In this document: positions 22,918 to 34,829 of the stretch, one piece after another
Numbering within the stretch: position 1 is the first letter of the stretch
How the letters are laid out: every line of letters begins with the position of its first letter
Assembly (NCBI GenBank): GCA_030220185.1
Contig: JASPKZ010001241.1
Location: 620,001 to 684,000 of the forward strand
Origin: Diploptera punctata
Lineage: Eukaryota; Arthropoda; Insecta; Blattodea; Blaberidae
Length of the DNA: 64,000 nucleotides
Reading direction: 5' to 3'
Translations under genes and position numbers: made by a program
The notes under the pieces: generated by a model
Databases searched by the model: none
Told to the model about the DNA's origin: nothing
What the model saw: the letters and a program-made list of their open reading frames with translations, nothing else

Positions 22918-23458
<541 letters not shown>

Positions 23459-24030
23459 TAATGCCTCTATGGAGCAGAAACAATTTTGAACAGAAAAAAA
23501 GATATCGAAAATATGGTAAAAAAGAATACAAAGTTATAAGAAAAGTTTTAGGTTCACAAGTCATAGATGAAGTATTTAGACTCAGAAGTAAGAAGGAAAT
23601 AGAAATATATACAGACATTCCTAGTGATATTAGAAAACGAAGGTTAAAATTTTATGGCCATATTAATCGAATGAACTCAAATAGGCTTACAAAACAGATA
23701 ATGGAATTCTACGAAAACAGAAATAAAGCTCCACTGGATACTATGAAGTGGATTGATGATGTCAAAAAGGACTTAAAATAGGCAGGAGTTACTAAAGAAG
23801 ATAAAGAAGATATCCCAAACAGAGATATATTTAGAATTAAGGTGAATAAGTGGCAAGTTGACCAAGAGGACAAACCATAGAAAAAAAGTAGAACAGTTTG
23901 GACAGATGATAGAAAACAAGCTCATAGCAAAAGAATGAAAGAAATTTGGGCTCAAAAGGAAACGCCTCTAAGTACTTTACGTAGTCCCACATGGGCTCAT
24001 CCGTAATAAAAAATAATAATAATAGATCAA
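23459..24030 (+). pseudogene. LINE C-terminal fragment (RSKKEIE family)
   Basis: The frame gives KKEYKVIRKVLGSQVIDEVF, RLRSKKEIEIYTDIPSDIRK, RRLKFYGHINRMNSNRLTKQ, DTMKWIDDVKKDLK, one stop, then IFRIKVNKWQVDQEDKP, KQAHSKRMKEIWAQK and LSTL. This is the post-RT tail of another insect LINE family, identified by the RRLKFYGH-x2-RM and KWQVDQED boxes from memory. It begins directly after a compound microsatellite. Two or three stops make it non-functional. Confidence 0.75.
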
Positions 24031-24089
24031 TAATAATAACTTTGTTAAAAAAGACAAAGTAATTCAATATAATATTTTGAAGAGATGAG

Positions 24090-24092
<3 letters not shown>

Positions 24093-24130
<38 letters not shown>
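24093..24130 (+). repeat. (AT)n microsatellite
   Basis: Nineteen AT units. Confidence 0.95.
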
Positions 24131-24132
<2 letters not shown>

Positions 24133-26083
24133 AAAATTATTCAATGCGCAAAAAATAAATATCTTAAGAGTTAAATAAATGTTGAAAGAAGATAATGCCA
24201 CGAAAGGTTCATATAAATATTCTCGTTACAATATTTCGAATACAATATAGGAGAATTGGTTTTAAATATAATGTATTTTGGATTGTAAACTATTTAATGT
24301 ACGCCTACCATGAAACAAGAAATTGTTAAAGACCTATGAGATAAGATACTTAAATAAAAAGACAATTTCCTCCCAACGAGTCTTCTTAAACAATGGTATC
24401 AGAGACTCCAATATTTACATTAAAATCATGAAAATCGTGAAACTCTATCCATTTCAGGATTTTCTCAGCTTAATCATCAGTAAATTTTCACTTTTAAATA
24501 CACTTAATATCCAGAACTTTTCGCAAGACACATGGATGTATACCAATATACATTTTTCATATAAGTATGCACATTAATATGTCCAAAAAAGCCGTCTGTA
24601 GGCTATAGATTATATAACTAGAAACAAAATTCCACCTGAGAAGAAATTTAAAGACAAGACCTCCAGATATACAAATTAATGTTAATGAAAACCGTATTCA
24701 GCCAATGATTAAAATTACTAGAGCATTTTGTTCTTTTTTCCACCTGAGTCAAGATTTGAACCCAAGTTCTCCAGTTCTTAATTATTTTTTTGTCGAACCC
24801 CTACATAATACCTTCACATAGTATAATCATTCCAATTAAGTATTGCTAAAATGAATGTCACTGCTTAGGGGGGATTGGGGTATTAAAGAGAGAAAATTTT
24901 GTACTTACTCCAGGAGATGTGTCTAAGTAATTAATTTGTAGAGCGCTAGCACTTATAACTAGAGACGTTCAGTTCAAATTCCGGCTCAGGTGTATAAAAA
25001 ATTAAGTGTACTTACGTTAATAGATTTTCCATTTACAAAACATAACACTGCATACATACAAAGATCACAAACGCGATATCAATCAGTGATTTGAAGTCTT
25101 ACTCCAAACTCTATTCTAATGTGAACGTAGATAGATTTAAAATGAAACGAACCTAAAAGTTAACTAACTCACTCACACTTAACCTAATTCAATTACTCTA
25201 ACGTAGGGTGGATCCCAAGAAACGCCCTTTGTTTTTGTTTCATGTTTGTTAAATTCGGACATTAATATGTTATTATCGACAGGGAAGATGTGTTATCGAC
25301 AGAGTCGTGGGTTTATCGCAGGTTATATAGGCCTAGTTACTTATGCCCTTTTTTGTTTATATTATATAGTTTTCGCAGGGCGGTTAATTTACTCCTTAAT
25401 AATCGCAATCATCAATAACCAACTGGTTCCAACCTAGTGGGTTATCGCTGGTTCCGACTATGTAGTATACCCTCTGGAGAAAATAGCAAGTCACCATCAC
25501 AATATGTGTATTTGAAGAAATACTTACAAATTCTAAACTAAAGTTAAAAAATAGTTTTAAATATTTTAAAATATTTAAAAATGTTAGTAAATACAGAAGA
25601 AGAGTTATAATTCACAACAATAAAATGAAAAATCAAGGGTAAGTCATTATAAATTTGAACCCAATAAATAATTACTTACATTCAGAATATGGTGAAACTA
25701 ACAATAAATTCATACCAGTCCCGTTAAGATATTATTCATATTACAGTGCAGATAACCACTTTGCAGGATTTAGAAATTTACATTATTGCAGTAAAACGAT
25801 CTTTAACATCAAATTGTTGTTTACATATAAATGCAACCGATGCGATTTGTATGACAATTACAGATGTTCTGAATTGTTTTCATAACATTTTAGATATATA
25901 TTCTAATAAAAAGTGAATAAAAGTTATATTTATAATTTATAAAAATATAAATTCGGTCCTCTTATAATCACATTTTAATGGAGTTAGTTAGAAAATTCAG
26001 GAATTTAGAAAATAAATGAGAAACAAGGGGATTGAAATTGATGTACAGTAACATTAGATTACGGTAAAGTTACGGTTCCATTT
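24131..26083. other. Spacer with faint tRNA-like relics
   Basis: No gene recognised. Near 24895-25010 gtagagcgctagc and agttcaaattccgg have A-box and B-box order. Near 24740-24765 gatttgaacccaagttct looks like a reversed B-box. Both may be old SINE pieces. Confidence 0.4.
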
Positions 26084-26086
26084 TTA

Positions 26087-26193
26087 GACTTGATTTCACC
26101 AACAGAAGTAACTGTATTACGCCAATTTAAGCTATGCATTTATAAAGGAGAAAACGGGCGTAATACAGTTACCTCTGTTGGTGAAACAGGCCC
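26087..26193. mobile_element. Harbinger-like MITE hairpin
   Basis: The element is 107 bp, bracketed by TTA on both sides (26084-26086 and 26194-26196). The arms pair over about 35 bases around caacagaagtaactgtatta. The right end reversed starts GGGCCTGTTTCACCA, the usual style of PIF/Harbinger MITE ends. There is no coding capacity. Confidence 0.8.
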
Positions 26194-26476
26194 TTAATGC
26201 CATGGCTTTTCAGAGGTTATGCTACGTCTGTTTTCTGTATACGATGTGAAGATTTGAACTAAATAGACCGAGTTCTTCAAATACGTATAAGTTAAAAACA
26301 AAATTGTAAACAAAATAAAACGAATGCAGATATTTTTTTGTGGAATCCTGTGTGTTCAATGATAAAGAATGTCGACTGTAATGGTATTAAAGGAACGTAA
26401 CACCATGCCTTCTTTATATACAGGAATTTTATCTTATGATTGTTGTTATGAGGAAATTGATTAGATTGATGATGAT

Positions 26477-26477
26477 G

Positions 26478-26551
<74 letters not shown>
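26477..26551 (+). repeat. (AAT)n microsatellite
   Basis: About 25 AAT units. The minus-strand 'poly-tyrosine' frame over it is an artefact of the repeat. Confidence 0.95.
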
Positions 26552-26552
26552 C

Positions 26553-26948
26553 TTGCAAGCCCATGTTTTCCCCTAACAGAGATTTTGGCACTCTCCCCCT
26601 ATAGGGAAGAATTTGAACCATACTAATTTAGTTACACTTGTTTTCGAATAGATGTCCATTGAATGGCCCGTGGTTAGCTTTCCGCCTCATACTGACATCT
26701 AGCAAACCAAGGTAGTTCTAGGACGGGAAAATTCGGTAAATTTTGCTTAGAGACCATTCATTCAGGCTTAAGGATCTTTTACGAGCCTGAAAATCTTCAG
26801 ACTCGCGACTCACGGCTTAAAGGCCCTCCCGAAGGACTTGCTCCTTGGATTTTTTCGTCCTAAAAAAATCCATCGACCCCGGCCGGGTTTTGAACCCGCG
26901 ACCCTCGGGACCAGAGGCAAGGAGCATAACCGCTAGTCCACCGCGGCC
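26553..26948 (-). mobile_element. tRNA-derived SINE (family B)
   Basis: On the minus strand the head reads cggccgcggtggactagcgg (A-box region) with gggttcaaaacccg (B-box) about 45 bases later. The tail, from 26553 to about 26745, is shared with 62047-62255, including aaaccaaggtagttctagga. It lies between two AAT microsatellites, one of which may have grown from its tail. Confidence 0.7.

Positions 26949-27026
<78 letters not shown>
26949..27026 (+). repeat. (AAT)n microsatellite
   Basis: About 26 AAT units directly abutting the SINE head. Confidence 0.95.
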
Positions 27027-27027
<1 letters not shown>

Positions 27028-27169
27028 TCTCTCCATATATAATGTTTGTTTTTTTCCGTAACCTCAAGACAAAATCCAACTTGTTTAAAGGAACTAATAT
27101 ATACCTAGTAGAATTAAATATTAGAGAAAATTCACTAATCGAGCCAACAAATAAATTAATATTCATCAT

Positions 27170-27960
27170 CATAGTATATTCACGAATTTAGGCCATTTGT
27201 TGATCTGTTTCGGCCTCAAGAGAAACACCATCCAGAAGTCATTTGAGTGGACGTCCTAGTCTTCTTCTTCTGCCTGCAGGTAGATATCTTAACATTTGTT
27301 TTGGTATCGTGTAATCTTCCATTCGATGAACATGTTGCATCCACCTTGACTTATAATCAGAAATTTTGTTTTCTGAAGATTCCATGTGTAATTCTTCTAA
27401 GATATCTTCATTTTTTTGTGGTCTAGTAGTGTGTAATCTGCAGTCCTCCGAAGGCATCTCATTTCAGCAGATCTAAGTCTCTGTATATCCTTCTGTTTCA
27501 ATGTCCGTACTTGGCTACCGTACAAAAGAGTTGTCTTGCATTCGATGAATATGTTGCATCCATATTGACTTATAATCAGAAATGTTGTTTTCTAAAGATT
27601 CCATGTGTAATTCTTCTAAGATGTCTTCAATTTTTTGTGATCTAGTAGTGTGTATCCTGCAGTCCTCCGAAGGTATCTCATTTCAGCATATCTAAGTCTC
27701 TGTATATCCCTCTGTTTTAATGTCCATACTTCGCTATCATACAAAATGGTTGGAAGAAACAGTGTTTTATACACTTTTAGTCTTGAATGTTTTTGGACTA
27801 ACGTTGCTCGAAGATAGAATTTATTAACCCTAAAATTCTTGAAAATGTATATATTTTTGCATTTACATCCTTTTATTCTTCATATGAGATATTGCATCCA
27901 AGATATGTAAAATTATTCACCTGCTCCAAAATTTTATTGTCTAGTAAATCGAAATTAAAT
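27170..27960 (-). pseudogene. LINE C-terminal copy with internal tandem duplication
   Basis: On the minus strand the frame gives MPSEDCRLHTTRPQKNEDIL, MESSENKISDYKSRWMQHVH, RMEDYTIPKQMLRYLPAGRR and GRPLK, the W-x2-H-x2-RM and GRP tail of a LINE. A 219-bp stretch (27321-27539) is repeated head-to-tail at 27540-27758. A second copy of the family without that duplication lies at 63008-63515. The gene is 5'-truncated and has frameshifts. Confidence 0.8.
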
Positions 27961-28574
27961 ATTCACGATGAAAACATAATATTCCAAAGTAAATCAACAG
28001 GAAATCCAAACCTATTAACTCAGAAGAAGTTAGAAAAAGATCAGACAGAAATAATGAAGATATAGTGGACACTAGGAAAGGAACAACTCACAGATAAATG
28101 ATTGATCCAACGAACCCCTAAATGGTGAAAATAACTAAAACAATCCTCATTTATTTAAATGTTAAGTATAGTGGCCCCTTACAATTTTATAAAGGTTGAA
28201 TATTTGTTTCATCGCTAATGGGACATCATAGAGATCTCTTCTCATGTGGTTGGTTGTGAAACATTGCTCTTGGGATTCTAGACAATCTCTTCCCTCATAA
28301 GTGACTCAACTAGATGTTTTGATAATTCTGTATAAAATGAAGCACTATTTTCTGGCCAAAATGTTTGATGATAAAGTTTATGGTCCCAATTTTGTGTATT
28401 ATGCATTGCGTCTCATTTCGTTACATGCTATTCTACTTTCCTCCATTCGTCTCAATGTCTGTCTAACGTAACACAGAACAATATATATAGATGCTTTCTT
28501 GGGCTTTTCTCTACAAGGGAAGTTTTCATTACTTTGTAAATTATTCTCGTATTTTAAGATTATATCGACTCTTA
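27961..28574. other. Spacer without recognisable gene
   Basis: Nothing recognised. Confidence 0.45.
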
Positions 28575-28955
28575 ATTTAAAGGAGGAAAGGAGATTGCGA
28601 GTATTTAGAATTAAGTTCTTAGGAAAAAAAATTGGATTAAAGAGAGAAGAATAGACAGGTGAATGGAGAAACCTTCATAACAGCGAACTTACGTGGTCTT
28701 TATAGGAAACCAGATATATTAAGAACAGTTAAGTCTCGTAGATTGCGATGGGCAGGATATGTGGCACGAATGGGGAATGTAAGACGTGCATGGAAGCTGC
28801 TTGTCGGAAAATTAGAGGGCAAAAACCCAGTTGGAAGACTAAGAATGAGGTGGGAGAATAACAATAACTATGATTTGAGGGAAGTAGATTATACAGGGAG
28901 CTTATGTCCGCGCGGCCATGAACCTAAGGGTTCGGTAGTGTCAGTTACTTATAAT
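28575..28955 (+). mobile_element. RTE-like LINE 3' end, 5'-truncated copy
   Basis: It shares LRGLYRKPDILRTVKSRRLR, WAGYVARMGNVRRAWKLLVG and LRMRWENNNNYDLREVDYTG with the long LINE. It lacks about 42 bases between acaggga and gcttatgtcc, and the usual tail has decayed to cagttacttataat. Confidence 0.85.
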
Positions 28956-29860
28956 TTTTTATCCGATATCCATATCTTTAAATATTAACTTATTTCCGAG
29001 CATTGTGAAGTAATTCATTCTTTATAAAATTGTATTTCCCAAACACGTATTACTGGTTACAGGAAAGCCATACATTATGTTTTCTCTGTATTTATTTGAA
29101 TATAATATTTTTTACGCAATAATATCAAAATTGTGTATAGAATATTGTAAATTATTTTGAGCGAGTGATATTATGACATGGTGATCTACAAAAGTAAGTG
29201 TATCTAATTTTAATAACACTATTAATACTAATAATACTAATAATAATAATAAATTAATAATAGAAATAACAAGAATAAACCATATTATTATTTATTAATA
29301 TGGTTACCAGATACTGTCACAGACTCGCCTCTTCAATACTAATTTTCGCTCATGTAATTCAAATAAATGACCTAACATTTTGAAAGGGTTAGCCTATCAA
29401 ATAAGACATGATTTGCCAATTTAAGGACGTCACCCTAATAACGACTTATGGCAGTATACGCCCTTTTTTACGGCGATTACGTATCGTTGATTTACTGATC
29501 TTGTTCTATCATGTATTAAAATGTTGTGTACATCCGAGCTGCCTAGAAACACAACTGCAGAAAGATACAAGTGCACCACGTTGCGCTAGTCTAGCAGGTG
29601 ATCAGTAGTTAGTGCTTCGTGCAGGTGTACGTGAGTTGTGTCAAAACGCTGCAATTCCATAATAATTCTGAAACTGTAGAAGGCAACAAAGGAAGAAACT
29701 AGCATGTAAACATCTCATACATAATAAAGGGGGGCCAAAATAAAAATTTTGAATTCATTACACTTATTTATTTTCGAAAGCGCACAATGCCAGATTATTT
29801 CATATATTTCCAATTAGACGCCGCAGTTACAATTTCACCGAAATTTTGGCTAATATAGCA
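28956..29860. other. Spacer without recognisable gene
   Basis: Nothing recognised. Confidence 0.45.
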
Positions 29861-29864
29861 TTAA

Positions 29865-30149
29865 CCCATTCGCCTCAAAAGCCGGCAGTTAAACGGTCTT
29901 CAACTCAGAAGACGAGGTACACTCGCTTAACTCTGCTGTTACATATTTTGCATTATTTTGTACACCCCTCAGCATGGTAATATTTTGTGAATAGTGGAGG
30001 AATGTGTTTTGGCCTTCGCCCTTATTGTGATCTCAAGTACCGTTATATTTTGTTTATTTTGAATGTCTGAAATGGACAATATAATGTACGATAAATTAAA
30101 TCCGGTTTCTGGGAAAATGCATTGAGAATTTAACCATGAAGCGAATGGA
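29865..30149. mobile_element. piggyBac-like MITE, copy 2
   Basis: The element is 285 bp between TTAA motifs (29861-29864 and 30150-30153). Reversed, it aligns with 5163-5471 nearly along its length, for example agaaaccggatttaattta and acttgagatcacaataaggg. The two copies differ mainly in a small deletion near the CTCG-rich end. Confidence 0.88.
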
Positions 30150-30153
30150 TTAA

Positions 30154-30965
30154 GATGAAAAAATATTTTCACAGTAGAAACTGATAAAGAATATCGTGAA
30201 TTTATTTGATCTTGCCGAAAAAAAACGCAACCATATTCAGTTCTATGGGACAGTTCCACTTTGAAAGAATGGTCAGGAACACTAATCCATATCTCATGAT
30301 GAAACCAACAAGTAAGCGGTGTCCTTTTCGTATTCAAAAATACGCCAAATCCTTTGTGAATCTTCAGGAAGAGTGTTTTCATCACAATTCTATTGTAATA
30401 CATTCAACAAATTAATATTTAAGAAAAAATAGTATGTAGCAAGTGAACACGTCTTGTCAAGCTCCCAAAGATGAAGCGCGTTCCGCTTTAACAGACTATG
30501 GAACATTTTATTATAGGGATTTGTTTCCTTTCTTGAACACTCAAGGAACTGTCGTGAAGATTTAATATAAGAGGCAAAACTAAGTTCTTCAGATGAATAT
30601 ACTGCAGACGAAATGACTGCCACGTGCTATGCATTAACCACGCTTTTATTATTTAGTTACAGTTATTATTTTGTTAACATTCTCAAACTTTAGATTATCA
30701 GTGGCTATTGTAGCACTTGGTATTTAGTTCAAAACTTTGAGAGCTAACTATTGAGTTTTCTAATTAGGAAAAGGTATTAATATTCTATGTTCTAATTGAG
30801 ATGCATTCAAAACTTGGGACAATTTTCCCCATTCCAATTCATATTTTCTGTGTAAAATGATGTTAAATAATAAAATTTCCATCCAACTTGTATATTCACC
30901 CTAAAAAAGGACGTATGCAGAAATTAAAGGAAAGTATTATTATTGTAATAAATTATATTGTAAAA
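30154..30965. other. Spacer without recognisable gene
   Basis: Nothing recognised. Confidence 0.45.
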
Positions 30966-31340
30966 ATTGTCCACCGCTGTGGTCTCGAAGTAGCGTGCTG
31001 CATTGTCATGCAGAGGGCCCGGGTTCGATCCCCGGTCGCGACAGTTTTTCTTGGTGAGTTTTTATCGGGGTTTTTCCTCATCTGTAAGACAAATGTCAGG
31101 GAAACATTAAGGGCCAAACGGTCCCTGATATCATATGGCCATCGCTATCATCATCATTCATATTCATCTTAAATTAAGCTTGGGATTAGGGATGGCGCAC
31201 CACCAACATCATCACCTATCATATCATCGGGGCAAAGTAACCCCGCCTTCCAGGAGCCCCAACCTCAGATGTGGGTTACAAGAACGCCGTGCCAGGAGAG
31301 AACACCAGGAATGTCGAAAGACAACCTGGCGCATTTAAAA
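30966..31340 (+). mobile_element. tRNA-derived SINE (family C), variant 3' end
   Basis: The head, ccgctgtggtctcgaagtag, with gggttcgatccccggtcg and the body gtaagacaaatgtcagggaa, match the copies at 36419, 41705 and 58505. After about 31170 the sequence departs from those copies and carries an unrelated stretch (ggggcaaagtaaccccgcc and following). Confidence 0.78.
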
Positions 31341-31607
31341 TATACATATATATATATGTATATATATATGCAGGTCAGAGTAATGTATACCAAGGAAGAT
31401 TCCTTCATTTCCTTTAATTGAATAATTGAATAAGTTTGGACCAAAGTATTGTACTACATTTTAAACCTCATTTATTTCAGATCATAATATTCAATCATAC
31501 GCCTTTGTTAGGGTCACGTCCTCAATTCAATATGAAGGAAGCTGGTGTCTAGTATTTATCAACCTTCTCTTTTCAACATAATAGTGATATTCTAGTTTAC
31601 ATGGAAA
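31341..31607. other. Spacer
   Basis: Begins with a short imperfect (TA)n palindrome. Nothing else is recognised. Confidence 0.45.
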
Positions 31608-31614
31608 TACTTTA

Positions 31615-31814
31615 GGACATCACATCACTCCATGTCATATACCATCTCCACTTCTCGCAACTGGAATTCCCTACCACAAGAAATAAGGGGCTGCCGGACA
31701 TTGGCAACTTTTAAAAGAAATCTAAATTTATATTTGCTCTAAACTCGACTTCATTATTATCCAGTGTAAGATATACATATTAATTGGTGTTTCCCGTATA
31801 ATGTATCATATTTA

Positions 31815-31847
<33 letters not shown>

Positions 31848-32034
31848 CGTATCATTATTGTTATTACCCTATAAAATGTCGTTTGTACATGACATTTACA
31901 TTGCTACATTTATTGTATCTTTAACTGTTTATAATTAGTATAGTGTATATCTATATTTGTCGAATATTTATTTGTATTTGTGCTGGTTGAGTGGAAGAGA
32001 GGGCCTTATGGCCTTAACTCTGCCAGAATAAATA

Positions 32035-32087
<53 letters not shown>

Positions 32088-32093
32088 TAATAT
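31615..32093 (+). mobile_element. Jockey-like LINE 3' end, short copy
   Basis: It starts inside the coding end (NWNSLPQEIRGCRTL-type text, one frameshift) and runs through the same untranslated region and aataaagta-(ATT)n tail as 18312-19125. Similarity is high, suggesting a young family. A 7-bp repeat, tacttta (31608-31614 and 32094-32100), may be its target duplication. Confidence 0.82.
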
Positions 32094-32155
32094 TACTTTA
32101 TGATTAAAAAATCTTGGATTGAAAATACATATTATTATTATTATTATTATTATTA

Positions 32156-32189
<34 letters not shown>

Positions 32190-32190
32190 G
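32037..32190 (+). repeat. (ATT)n microsatellite cluster
   Basis: LINE tail ATT units followed by two further ATT runs. Confidence 0.9.
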
Positions 32191-32261
32191 TGATATATTA
32201 TCCGAAATTAATAAAATATAATAATCCGCTTAAGCATTATAAATTTAATAATAATATGCCA

Positions 32262-32560
32262 TCATCATCATCATCTTCATGGTAGGCCGTCGGCCTGTTC
32301 CGCTCTCAGAATTCATCTTCCCATCGCCTTCTAGGATGTACCACATCTCTATAGCCTTGAGGTTAGTACAACAGTGCTTGTTTTGTTAGCCTAGAAGAGA
32401 CCATTCTTAAAATATGTTCATGTAATTTTTGTTTATAGTTTTGTATTTTTTTCATTAGGTTAAATATTTTGAGTTCTTGTCTAATAGTTCACTAGGAATG
32501 TGGTCTCTTAGAGTATTTCGTGCAACATACGTGATGTCATATTTTTCAAAAGCCGTGATA
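32262..32560 (-). pseudogene. LINE C-terminal fragment with (ATG)n tail
   Basis: On the minus strand the broken frame reads LKIFNLMKKIQNYKQKLHEH, ILRM, LTKQALLY, then PRRRWEDE and a gatgatgatgatgg tail. It is a LINE tail related to 2795-3030. Confidence 0.68.
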
Positions 32561-33251
32561 TTTCCAACACCTTACGCTCCCGAATGTCTTGCTAATGAGA
32601 ATCCCGAGCAAGATATCAGAAGAAAAATCGCGTAATTTCCGATGTGTTGCCTTACATAGGATCTAAATAAACCAAGTTATACACATTTACTTGCCGACTG
32701 ACATTAAATTTATATTCTAGATATTGCATATCAATAGACTTATGTAACGGTGATATTTTCGATAGTTTCATAGCGAAGATTTTTTTTACTATTCTCTTTA
32801 AATATTATAATTTTTATACTAATTTTAATTAAACATACAGCGTGCTTTTATCATACTAGGGGTTCGTATTCCGTTCGGTTTAATTGTATTTAATATTTTT
32901 TTTTAATCTCACAGCACTGCCCCACATTATGCGCCAGATGCCTGGATTCAATTCAGAACCATTCCACAGTACATATCTTGAAGAGGCGTGTGGTAGGGCC
33001 TACTTTTAATTTTGCCATTCTTTCTTTCTATGAGGTTGCTAAGTCTTGCGATCCCCTTGGTGATTTTAGATTGGAGTAGATTGTGTCACGCATAGTGTTT
33101 TAACATTTCCCTTCACTTCATTATTATCTCTCAGAAAACACACTTATAATAACTTTTATAAGATTCATGATGTGTTCCGTTGAGGTTTATTCAAAATTAA
33201 TATAAAATTATAGAATATTCACCTGAAAGGTCCGTCTCCTCAACTTAATTA
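32561..33251. other. Spacer without recognisable gene
   Basis: Nothing recognised. Confidence 0.45.
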
Positions 33252-34810
33252 TCATTTAACTGTAGCGCTTTCGGGACTTGTCCCATCATCGGCAGGATTC
33301 AAAACTGGTGTTTCACTGAAGATCTGGTAGAGGGGGTTGCATGTATTTGGTTCGTTTTCGTTTATCAGGCTGTCGTTGTGAGCTGCTTTCATGATTTCCA
33401 TCTCTTCGAGTACGTTTATCTTCGCTGGATTATTTTCTCTGTGCATTACTGTTAGGGTGTTTTCAATATTTAACATGCGATGTCCTTCATGGATAACGTG
33501 TTTTGCATAGCTTGATTTACCTTCTGCGTGAATGAAGTCTCGAAAATGTTCTTTGAATCTGATGTTAAAACTCCTGTTTGTCCTTCCTATATAAAATTTG
33601 TTGCAGTCCTTACATGTCAGTTTATAAACTCCTTTGCTGTTGAAAATGTTATTTTCTTCAATGTTATTGTTTATTATGTTGTTTAATTTGTTATTGGTTC
33701 TGTATGCTATTTTTACGTTTTTATCGGCTTTCTTTAGTGCATTGGCTAATTTTGTTGTTTCTTTTCCTGTGTATGTAAGTGTTATCCATGTTTTCTTGTT
33801 GTTGTCAGATTCTTTTTCTAGTTTAGTTATGTTGGTTATGTTGTTCTTCCTTTTTTGTTTTTTTACGAGCTTATCTATGAATTCTTCATTATAGCCATTG
33901 GTTTTTGCCATATACTTAATGTAGTTGAGTTCTTGGATATAATTGTCTTTGCTTAATGGGAGTTTCAACATTCTACTGACTAAGCTATTAAATGTACTAA
34001 TTTTCTGTTGAAAAGGGTGTGTAGAATTTTTGTTTATGGCCAGAGCATTGTTTGTGGGTTTCCGGTAGATACCGATTTCTAGTTTATTGTTGTGTAGATT
34101 TTTGGTTATAGACAAATCTAAGTAGTTTATGCTGTTGTTAACTTCTATTTCTTCGGTGAAAGTGATTTTTTCATGCATGTTGTTTAAGTCTTGTAGTATT
34201 TCTTTTTCTTTTCTGTTTTCATTTTCATATATTACTAGTACATCATCGACATATCGTGTTATTAGTTTTATGTTGAATTTGTGTATTAGTTCCTCAAAAT
34301 GTTTATTTTCCAGTTCTTGTAGGAAGATTTCTGCCATTATTCCAGATGTAGGACTACCCATCGGGATCCCGTCTTCTTGAATAAATAGTTCATTGTTAAA
34401 TTGGAAGTAATTTTGCTTTATTGTTGTTGTTATTAGTTTGTTTAACTGATTGATATAGTTATCTTCAAGTTTACTGTCTGTTAGTTTTTGTTTTATTATG
34501 TTTGCTGTTTCGTTTATCGGGATATTAGTGTACAGGTTTTTTATGTCGAATGACGTCATTTTAGTATTCCTATTGATTTCTAAATGCTGTAGTTTGTCTG
34601 CTAGTTCAAATGAGTTCTTAATTTGTGTAACGATTTTCAAGTTTGACATCATTTTTCATTTTCTGAGCGACTAATTTGGAAATTTTATAGTTAGGAGCAT
34701 TCATGCAATTAACAACTGGTCTTATGGGAATGTTGTCTTTATGGATTTTTGGAAGGGCTTTCATTACTGGTGGTGAGGGAGTATTATTTACCCATTTGGC
34801 TAGGGCTACA
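33252..34810 (-). pseudogene. Penelope-like element: reverse transcriptase plus GIY-YIG endonuclease
   Basis: This is the longest frame in the window, 466 codons (33252-34652), extended upstream by a second frame. The upstream frame gives PPVMKALPKIHKDNIPIRPV (start of the RT) and joins by a frameshift near 34640. The main frame has SFDIKNLYTNIP (residues 34-45, first catalytic Asp), EDGIPMGSPTSGIMAEIF (93-110), RYVDDVLVIYE (133-143, the catalytic YVDD), NYLDLSITKN (176-185), TLTYTGKETTKLANA (291-305) and the GIY-YIG nuclease GVYKLTCKDCNKFYIGRTNR (341-360) with RFKEH (365-369). It ends DDGTSPESATVK. This order defines Penelope-like elements. The 466-codon part has no stop and motif residues are kept, so it is the best preserved of four copies here. 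The N-terminal part of the usual ORF is lost into the GC-rich repeats. Confidence 0.92.
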
Positions 34811-34829
34811 AGCCCAACAGTGTGAGACT

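Noticed and set aside
26292..26621. Open frame with a long tyrosine run on the minus strand
   Set aside because: It is the translation of an (AAT)n microsatellite and an adjoining SINE. The same applies to 26845-27042, 26933-27172 and 23322-23618.
30966..31060. tRNA gene (also at 36430, 41715, 58780 and 26880)
   Set aside because: Only A- and B-box text is tRNA-like. Acceptor and anticodon stems do not pair, and each is followed by a SINE body.
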